DNA of 64,000 nt, from assembly GCA_024036415.1 (NCBI GenBank), contig JAMWET010001371.1, positions 81,001 through 145,000 of the forward strand. The letters run 5' to 3'. A program made the translations under genes and the position numbers. Source of the stretch: Prochilodus magdalenae. Taxonomy: Eukaryota > Chordata > Actinopteri > Characiformes > Prochilodontidae. The notes beneath the pieces were generated by a model that was given only the letters and a program-made list of their open reading frames with translations, was not told the origin of the DNA and did not search any database. This document shows, one piece after another, positions 56,125 to 64,000 of this stretch (the stretch's first letter is position 1; each line of letters starts with the position of its first letter).

Positions 56125-56660
56125 ATATCTAATAGTGTGCAGTACTTCCATGAGCACCTGTAACAGCTGGGATTGGATTTGGCACGTACTGGACAAGTTT
56201 CTGGATGTAGGCCACATCATTGTTAGACACTCAGTTGAGCCAGATTTGGTGGATGCCTTCCCTGGCACAATTCTGAGGACAATGTCCTGTAGACTAGGAT
56301 TTATGCCACTCCACCAAGACAAACGCGGGACTCGTCACTGAAGAAGACCCTCTGCCATCCTGAGTCACTGCATGACAACCTGGCACGACACCATTGCAGT
56401 CTTTGGTGACGGTAACATGGTGACCATCGTGGTAACGGTCTGAGTGCATGTAGTCCTGCATGGTACGGTCGTCTCCCAATGGTGCTAGCACTAAGAGGAT
56501 GACTCATGAAGGGCATCACTGAATGTCCATAGTTGTGGCTGTTGGGTCAGTCAGATACAGCGATAAGGCCCGCCCATGCTCACATCACATGCACAGCCGA
56601 GCCTGAAGCTTGTTCATTCGCATGTCTCACGATGTCACAACTCCATCCAATCCTGTCGGT
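56125..56660 (-). mobile_element. chimeric Tc1-like family A element
   Basis: From the right, minus strand: a family A 5' region (complement of GTGAGACATGCGAATGAAC and CCTTATCGCTGTATCTGACT), then a frame with MMPFMSHPLSASTIGRRP, RLQWCRARLSCSDSGWQRVF and FSDESRVCLGG. Directly after CLGG the sequence switches to the tail that follows the HTH in the copies at 3.7, 22.1 and 30.4 kb (TGGCATAAATCCTAGTCTAC, GGGAAGGCATCCACCAAATC). The join is near 56303-56320. Confidence 0.85.
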
Positions 56661-56669
56661 TGCAACAAT

Positions 56670-56934
56670 AGTGAGCCACTGTCCAAAGAAAAAAAGGCAT
56701 CCCCAAAATTACAACTTTACAGGAAAGGCCAAAAACTGATTTAATTTAAATGGAAGTCAATGGAACCAGGCGTCTTTCCAAGGCATTCTGGGCTATTTCT
56801 GTTAGTCCTTTCTTTATGAAATTTCCACACAGTGTAAACAGCATCTCATGTGATCAAATGAGGCACAAAAGTAAAAATCAACAAAAATGGAGATACATGG
56901 TTTTCTTTGGACAGCGACGATATATGGAAAAGTT
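56670..56934 (+). mobile_element. MITE family F, most complete copy
   Basis: The left end GAGCCACTGTCCAAAGAAAA and the right end TTTTCTTTGGACAGCGACGA are inverted (about 35-40 bp with mismatches). No coding. It lies next to the family A 5' end, and just beyond it (56938-56965) is a solo Tc1 A-like terminus (GGTGCACCCAGAAAGAA). Confidence 0.82.
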
Positions 56935-56970
56935 GCACAAATAGGTGCACCCAGAAAGAAAACATGTATA

Positions 56971-58040
56971 CGTATATATATAAAATCAATTTTAAATGTG
57001 TTAAGAATTTATATATATACACTAATCTTTATGTTAACATCTTTTAGGCTTCATATACCACGATGTAAGGCAGTACTGCTGATTGTTGGCTAAACGAACG
57101 GTAGACTGACCTATCCAATGACATTATAGTGGGTGTTCGTTAATCTGCTTGACTGACCTTTCGTCTCTAAGTGTTATCAATAGTCACATGACTCTGTGAG
57201 TATAAGCATAGACAAGCAGCCTGCCGCATTCAGCAGCCTGACCAGACTTTCTGAATGACGGTGATGTAATGCCACGACAGGCTGTTATCTGTCAACTAAC
57301 ACAGAACTAAATGTCCTTCTGAAGCCATTTCAAAAGCACACCGGAGATGATGGGAGAATATCTGCTTGCACGATGAGGGTAGCTTGAGGCTTGTTGTCAT
57401 GGCTACTGTAGTATTAAAAGAGACCAGCATCAATAGCGTGTAGTTTCGTTCCAAAGAGATCTCGACGAAAAGAGGGACGAAGGATTGCGCGCTGAACAAA
57501 CTATTACACATGCCTTTGCTTTAGTCGGGCCTGAGGAAGAATCCTGATTCGCAGCACTCAGACTCCAATAGAAGATATGTAAATGCGCTTTGTTTGCTGT
57601 TATAGTATTCAGAGATTACTGAGGAGCATCTAGATACCTCATTTGCCAAATATGATTATCCCAAAGTGCTCAAGAGGATTTCAAATCATGAGACGATCAA
57701 CGAGCGAATAAACAGACAGGTGCACACACACACACACACACACACACAAACATACCCAAAGGGTAAGTGTTCTAGCCATCTGGGCTCAACACAGAGGCTA
57801 AATACTAAGAAATCAGCAAAAACACAAAAGAATTTCACAGAATTTGAGAATCTGGGGGCCATTAGAGGGCTAGACTCATGGGGCCAGATGGGGTCTATTA
57901 TCAGCATCTGTCTGGATATAGAATTCCAGAACTTTTGGTTCTGGTTTGCGGGGTAATCCAGTGTTAACATGGGGATGCCAACTCTAAAACATGCCCCCCA
58001 GGTTCCTATAGGAAAAGCTGTCTGAAGACCCAGAGTACAA
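56971..58040. other. unrepeated stretch; candidate conserved non-coding sequence at 57.2-57.7 kb
   Basis: No repeat was recognised except (CA)n at 57724-57748. 57.24-57.72 kb is unrepeated and compositionally even, with ATGTAAATGCGCTTTGTTTG. No exon was recognised. Confidence 0.3.
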
Positions 58041-58180
58041 ATGCTAACCCAGGCCAAGTCTCTGCTCTTAATCGTTCTATTGGGGTGGAGTCAGGACTCT
58101 GTGCTGCCCAGTCAAGTTCCTTCCATACCAAACTCGCTCATCCATGTCTTTATGAACCTTGCACTGGTGCGCAGTCATGT
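58041..58180 (-). mobile_element. Tc1-like family B, block left of the 42-bp array
   Basis: Minus-strand sequence carries the second-aspartate block and what follows: the complement reads FQHDCAPVQGS, DMDERVWYGR and HRVLTPPQ-like pieces corresponding to HDCAPVHKARS...SPDLNPIE in other family B copies. It is the C-terminal side of the element that contains the array. A small deletion removes the KARS codons. Confidence 0.9.
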
Positions 58181-61100
58181 TGGAACAGGCCATCCTCAAA
58201 CTGTTCCCACAAAGTTTGGAACAGGAACAAGCCATCCTCAAACTGTTCCCACAAAGTTTGGAACAGGAACAAGCCATCCTCAAACTGTTCCCACAAAGTT
58301 TGGAACAGGAACGGGCCATCCTCAAACTGTTCCCACAAAGTTTGGAACAGGAACGGGCCATCCTCAAACTGTTCCCACAAAGTTTGGAACAGGAAAGGGC
58401 CATCCTCAAACTGTTCCCACAAAGTTTGGAACAGGAACAGGCCATCCTCAAACTGTTCCCACAAAGTTTGGAACAGGAACTGGCCATCCTCATCCCCTCG
58501 GGCCATCCTCAAACTGTTCCCACAAAGTTTGGAACAGGAACGGGCCATCCTCAAACTGTTCCCACAAAGTTTGGAACAGGAACGGGCCATCCTCAAACTG
58601 TTCCCACAAAGTTTGGAACAGGAATGGGCCATCCTCAAACTGTTCCCACAAAGTTTGGAACAGGAATGGGCCATCCTCAACCTGTTCCCCATCCTCAAAC
58701 TGTTCCCACAAAGTTTGGAACAGGGGAAGGAACAGGCCATCCATCCCAAAACTGTTCCCACAAAGTTTGGAACAGGAATGGGCCTATCCTCAAACTGTTA
58801 TTCCCACAAAGTTTGGCCATCCTCAAACTGTTTCCCCACAAAGGAACAGGCCATCCTCAAACTGTTCCCAACAGGCCATCCCAAACTGTTCCCACAAAGT
58901 TTGGAACTGGGCCAAAACTGTTCCCACAAAGTTTTTGGAAAGCCATCCTCAAACTGGAATCCTCAAAGGGAACGGAATGGGCCATCCTCAAACTGTTCCC
59001 ACAAAGTTTGTTCCCACTCAAACTGTTTCCCACAAAGTTTGAAGCACCATCCTCAAACTGGAACAGGAACGGGCCATCCTCAAAACTGTGTTTGTTCCCA
59101 CAAAACTTTGGAACAGGAAACGGGCCATCCTCAAACTGTTTGGAAGCAGGAACCCACAAAAAGTTTGGAACAGGAATGGGCCATCCTCAAACTGTTCCCA
59201 CAAAGTTTGGAACAGGAACAAGCCATCCTCAAACTGTTCCCACAAAGTTTGGAGCAGGAACGGGCCATCCTCAAACTGTTCCCACAAAGTTTGGATCCGC
59301 CATCCTCAAACTGTTCCCACAAAGTTTGGAACAGGGCCATCCTCAAACTGTTCCCCCAAAAGTTTGGAACATCCTCAAACTGTTCCCCACAAAGTTTGGA
59401 ACAGGAATGGGCCATCCTCAAAGTTTCCAAACAAAAGGAACAAAACGGGCCATCCTCAAACTGTTCCCACAAAGTTTGGAACAGGAACGGGCCATCCTCA
59501 AACTGTTCCCAAAAGTTTTTGGAACAGGAAGGCCATCCTCAAAACAGGGAATGGGCCATCCTCAAAACTGTTCCCACAAAGTTTTGGAACACTCTGGACA
59601 TGGGCCATCCTCAAACTGTTCCCCAAAGTTTGGAACAGGAACAGGCCACCTCAAAGTTTTGGAACAGGAATGGGCCATCCTCATCCCACAAAGTTTCAGG
59701 AACAGGCCATCCTCAAACTGTTCCCAAAAAACTCAAACTTCCCAAAAGTTTGGAACAGGAATGGGCCATCCTCAAACTGTTCCCATACAAAAGTCCCACA
59801 ACAGGTTCAAAGTGGAACAGGCCATCCTCAAACTGTTCCCACAGAAACGGGCCATCCTCAAACTGTTCCCACAAAGTTTGGAACAGGAACAGGCCATCCT
59901 CAAACTGTTCCCACAAAGTTTGGAACAGGAACGGGCCATCCTCAAACTGTTCCCACAAAGTTTGGAACAGGAACGGACCATCCTCAAACTGGTCCCACAG
60001 GAATGGGCCATCCTCAAACTGTTCCCACAAAGTTTGGAACAGGAACGGGCCATCCTCAAACTGTTCCCACAAAGTTTGGAACAGGAACGGGCCATCCTCA
60101 AACTGTTCCCACAAAGTTTGGAACAGGAACGGGCCATCCTCAAACTGTTCCCACAAAGTTTGGAACAGTAACGGGCCATCCTCAAACTGTTCCCACAAAG
60201 TCCGAAACAGGAACAGGCAATTCTCAAACTGTTCCCACAAAGTTTGGAGCAGGAACAGGCTATCCTCAAACTGTTCCCACAAAGTTTGGAAGAGGAACGG
60301 GCCATCCTCAAACTGTTCCCACAAAGTTTGGAACAGGAATGGGCCATCCTCAAACTGTTCCCACAAACTTTGGAACAGGAACAGTCCTCAAACTGTTTCC
60401 CACAAAGTTTGGAACAGGAACTGGGCCATCCTCAAACTGTTCCCACAAAAATTGGAACAGGAATGGGCCATCCTCAAACTGTTCCCACAAAGTTTGGAAC
60501 AGGAATGGGCCATCCTCAAACTGTTCCCACAAAGTTTGGAACAGGAATGGGCCATCCTCAAACTGTTCCCACAAAGTTTGGAACAGGAATGGGCCATCCT
60601 CAAACTGTTCCCACAAAGTTTGGAACAGGAATGGGCCATCCTCAAACTGTTCCCACAAAGTTTGGAACAGGAACAGGCCATCCTCAAACTGTTCCCACAA
60701 AGTTTGGAACAGGAATGGGCCATCCTCAAACTGTTCCCACAAAGTTTGGAACAGGAATGGGCCATCCTCAAACTGTTCCCACAAAGTTTGGAGCAGGAAC
60801 AGGCAATTCTCAAACTGTACCCACAAAGTTTCGGACCATCCTCAAACTGCAAAGTTTTGGAACACTGTTCCCACAAAGTTTGGAACAGGAACGGGCCATC
60901 CTCAAACTGTTCCCACAAAGTTTGGAACAGGAACGGGCCATCCTCAAACTGTTCCCACAAAGTTTGGAACAGGAACGGGCCATCCTCAAACTGTTCCCAC
61001 AAAGTTTGGAACAGGAACAAATGTTTCCCCCACAAAGTTTGGAACAGGAACAGGCCATCCTCAAACTGTTCCCACAAAGTTTGGAACAGGAACGGGCCAT

Positions 61101-61547
61101 CCTCAAACTGTTCCCACAAAGTTTGGAACAGGAACAGGCCATCCTCAAACTGTTCCCCCAAAGTCTGGAACAGGAATGGGCCATCCTCAAACTGTTCCCA
61201 CAAAGTTTTGGAACAGGAATGGAAACAGGAATGGGGCCATCCTCAAACTGTGGAACAGGAAACCAACTGTTCCCACAAAGTTTGGAACAGGAATGGGCCA
61301 TCCTCAAACTGTTCCCACAAAGTTTGGAACAGGAACGGGCCATCCTCAAACTGTTCCCACAAAGTTTGGAGCAGGAACAGGCAATTCTCAAACTGTTCCC
61401 ACAAAGTTTGGAGCAGGAACAGGCCATCCTCAAAATGTTCCCACAAACTTTGGAACGAAACAAGCCATCCTCAAACTGTTCCCCCCAAAGTTTGGAACAG
61501 GAACGGGCCATCCTCAAACTGTTCCCACAAAGTTTGAATTTACTGAG
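58181..61547 (-). repeat. 42-bp minisatellite born inside a Tc1-like transposase segment (~80 units)
   Basis: The unit on the plus strand contains GCCATCCTCAAACTGTTCCC and ACAAAGTTTGGAACAGGAA. On the minus strand it encodes LFQTLWEQFEDGPF, equivalent to the LWEQFGDGPFLFQ stretch just before the second catalytic aspartate of family B. About 80 units by length. Flanks are nearly pure, while 58.69-59.83 kb is full of small insertions and deletions. Variants (AACGGGCC, AATGGGCC, AACAGGCC, and the marker AACAGGCAATTC at 60214, 60800 and 61378) show higher-order blocks of roughly 580-590 bp, about 14 units. 42 is a multiple of three, so all frames tend to stay open, giving frames of up to 1,150 codons on plus and 271 on minus. 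Confidence 0.98.
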
Positions 61548-61665
61548 CTCCTGAGAGCGACCCATGCTTTCACCTACACCTGTGGCCATGGAAGTGACTG
61601 GAACACCTCAACTAAAGCATGGGTGAATGAATACAATTTGTAAATATAGTGTACAGTATCTCATA
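61548..61665 (-). mobile_element. Tc1-like family B, 5' end right of the array
   Basis: The complement reads: 5' terminus with TACACTATATTTACAAATTG, then GGTGTTCCAGTCACTTCCAT and GGTGTAGGTGAAAGC, and ATGGGTCGCTCTCAGGAGCT, the transposase start (MGRSQELSKF). The tenth codon runs straight into the first 42-bp unit (near 61537-61547), so the HTH and first catalytic domain were deleted before or during array growth. Confidence 0.92.
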
Positions 61666-62680
61666 CTGAACAGGCCTCCCGACCTCCCCTCCTGGCTTGT
61701 TGTCTGTTGCGTTAACTGGAAGCTCCACCTTCATGAGGTGTTAGACAGACATAGTAAATTTACACCAGTTCGGAACCAGCTTACCAGATAAGAGATCCAC
61801 ATTCACAACCACATTTATCCTAAAATGTTTGATGGCTGGCCCGGGATCTTCTAAATACAACATCATCTCTGGCCCTGTGACTGTAGAAGTTGGCAAACAA
61901 CTACCTTGAAACTTGTACGAGTGATGAATCTACCCGTCTAACAAAGCCACACTTAGCGTTGTCACTTTGCTAGCGTGGTTACAGTTGGTATTCTTGGAAT
62001 TGCTGGTTTTTGCGAGTGGATTGCGTCGTCTCTTACTAATGCATGCCAAATCCACCTCTATTATGTGATTCACAGCAGTGAAGCATGTCATTTTGAAATG
62101 TCAGGAAACATAAACGTCTTCCCGGCCCAGACTTTCGCTTTTGTAGCAGTGCCACATTGACTGTGCATACAGTCTTCAGTTGGGGACTTACTAATGAGTG
62201 ATTTCATGGTTTAGAGATGCTCTCATGTCAGTGTCAGCACGAGGGTTTAATATTTGAAGGGGTCCTAAGCAGAAGCTGGCAGTGTCCTTATTCGCAGAGG
62301 CCATCTCTGCATTGTCTTTTACACATATTGAATGTTGTGAACGAGGATCTTGGGAGTCCCGGTGCAACATTCATTAATGTGGCCCAACACGTACAAAAAC
62401 GATTTCCAATAAAGAAAAAACTGGTAATGTAATTTGCTTGTTTGTTTGCTATTGCTAGTTCTAACTTGGTCTCAAGCCACAACCCCGGGAAAACAAGGTC
62501 CTCTGTAGCTCCTTCTATGCAGTCTTCAGCTAACATGCTTTTTTAGCATTAACAGATTTAATGAAATTAAAAAAATGGAAAATCAAAAAACAGAAATGAT
62601 AAAACTTTAAAATAATATTTTTTACCTCTAAGTTTAAAGGTGGTTCCCACAAACAGGTGCATTTGATACATCCTACTGCG
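61666..62680. other. unrepeated stretch, no gene recognised
   Basis: No repeat or exon was recognised. The short frames at 61975-62160 and 62217-62432 have no domain. Confidence 0.35.
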
Positions 62681-62682
62681 TC

Positions 62683-62878
62683 TCTGGTGTAGCTCAGCGG
62701 TTGACCCCACCACCTGCCAGGGAGCCACCACCACATGTGGGAGACTGGGGTTCGAATCCTGCTGTGCTACACCTATAAGAGTCCTTGGGCAAGACTCCTA
62801 ACACCACACTGACCTACCTGTTATATGATTAACCTTGTAAATCTCTCTGGATAAGAGTGTCAGATAAATGTAAATGTT
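62683..62878 (+). mobile_element. tRNA-headed SINE, near full length
   Basis: TGGTGTAGCTCAGCGGTTGA (A box), GGGGTTCGAATCCTGC (B box), ACCTATAAGAGTCCTTGGGC, CTCTCTGGATAAGAGTGTCA and tail AAATGTAAATG. A short deletion follows the B box. TA/AA-rich flank. Confidence 0.9.
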
Positions 62879-63761
62879 TTTAGCAGTTTCTTCTCAAAAT
62901 GTTGAACACTAGAGCGACTTCCTCATAGCGCCCCCTCTTGGAGAAAGTACAGACTGCTAGACGAGTTCACATCCACATAATTCACATAGTAAAACATGAG
63001 GTTTTCAGCTTTAGAGCCCTTCAGGAAGTCTAAGTAAAGGTAAGAATTATATATTTATGGATGTATACAATCTATGGCTCTATACAAGAGGCCCAGTAAA
63101 GGCATGTAGGCTCGCCGACACAATGGGAGCAAGAGCACTCACCTCCCTGCCCACCCAGTAGTTCCACCACTGTACTTTAAATACATTATAAATTATACAC
63201 TATACCTTTAAAAGGCCATGCGGTCCATTTAGTGACTCCACCAACAGTCACTATCATCTACAAACACAACAACTCAAGGTATTTATGTTCCAAGCCTTTT
63301 AAAGGTTACCAGGGTTCAAGTTCGGCCATGGAGGCAGAACGAGCGAGTGCACACACGCTTTGCCAGTGCTTTGTATGTGTGTGTGTGGTTCATTCATGCT
63401 GTGAAGTGAAAGCAGACTGCCAGGTGAGCATCATGAATGATTTACACAGGAACAGTCCTCATATACTTTACCCCCACCTGCTGTATCCTCATGCTGTCTA
63501 CAAAGCTCTGGTTGAATGCAGCTTTTATTGAAGGGCCTGCTACAATTGTCCTGCTAAAAATGTCCCCGCCAATTGTTCTTGTACTCAAACAATGAACTCT
63601 AGCACAAAGACATAACTTATGTTTCCTTGGAGATACTCTCATCATTAAACAGAGGTCGTATTAGCACATACGCGCATTAGCAGTGCATCATTTTATTCAG
63701 GTGTCCACCTGTTTTTCTTACGTAGGCCCATTTCTACCACTTAAAGAAAAAAAGGCCATAC
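62879..63761. other. unclassified stretch, no gene recognised
   Basis: A short (GT)n lies at 63377-63388. No repeat family or exon was recognised. A 99-codon plus frame (63232-63531) has no domain. Confidence 0.35.
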
Positions 63762-63955
63762 TGTAAGTTAATTATGAGATGCTGAGTCTTAATTATGAGA
63801 TAGTAAATAATAATTGAGATGCTGAGTCACAATAGGAAATAGTTATGAGATGCTATGTCATAATTATGAGATAGTAAGCCATAATTGACATGCTTATTCA
63901 TAATGACGATATGCTAGGTCATTATTATAAGATGCTAAGTCATAATTATGTAAAC
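63762..63955. repeat. degenerate ~21-bp tandem repeat (AGTCATAATTATGAGATGCT)
   Basis: About nine diverged copies of TAATTATGAGATGCTGAGTC / CATAATTATGAGATAGTAAG. TCATAATTATGA is palindromic, so units can also pair as inverted repeats. Confidence 0.88.
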
Positions 63956-64000
63956 AGGGCTGCCCTCTAGAAGTTAACGAGTCGAATTGTCAGTCGGAGA

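Noticed and set aside
58085..61643. Giant open frames as a repetitive protein gene
   Set aside because: Frames overlap in several phases on both strands, follow from a stop-free 42-bp unit, and the flanks are a dead transposon; no promoter or splice context.
1..64000. Endogenous retrovirus or LTR element
   Set aside because: No paired LTRs, primer-binding site, gag/pol motif or polypurine tract was seen; reverse transcriptase traces are of LINE type.

Overview
This window is vertebrate, almost certainly teleost fish, nuclear DNA. The evidence is many decayed Tc1/mariner-like DNA transposons of the kinds that crowd fish genomes, five tRNA-headed SINE copies with a shared 3' tail, L2-type and RTE-type LINE ends, several long-inverted-repeat MITEs, and long microsatellite and minisatellite arrays. 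There is no operon structure and no dense coding. No complete protein-coding gene is visible. Family and host assignments come from reading motifs by eye; no database search was possible.

Layout. 1-2.4 kb is a 37-bp minisatellite with a 1,360-bp higher-order duplication. 4.5-5.0 kb is the one gene-like spot: a CpG-rich block with GC and CCAAT boxes, an ATG in good context, 24 codons and a splice-donor-like GTGAGC. This may be the first coding exon of an unidentified + strand gene whose first intron would cover the rest of the window. 5-24 kb is intron or intergenic sequence with scattered Tc1-like fragments, a TTGG-rich array, a 446-bp palindromic MITE, an L2 fragment, GT/TA repeats and a 54-bp minisatellite. 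25-34.8 kb holds SINEs, three kinds of Tc1 remnant and dispersed repeat pairs. 34.9-35.9 kb is a 1-kb GATA/GGAT array between transposon pieces. 37-38.2 kb is a dispersed repeat whose interior has been amplified as a 165-bp tandem array. 38-57 kb continues with LINE, SINE, MITE and Tc1 debris, separated by unrepeated stretches that may hold conserved non-coding elements. 58.0-61.7 kb is the most striking object: an internally deleted Tc1-like element whose 42-bp transposase segment has expanded to roughly 80 tandem copies. 61.7-64 kb is quiet sequence with one SINE and a degenerate ~21-bp array at the end.

The common theme is mobile DNA as a nursery for tandem repeats. At least two dispersed elements (58-61.6 kb and 37-38.2 kb) exist elsewhere in the same window in unexpanded form and have become arrays here. 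The long open frames over the arrays follow from repeat units whose lengths are multiples of three; they are not evidence of genes. Three fragments of one Tc1-like family lie in opposed, foldback-like pairs, and one copy is a chimera of two transposon segments.
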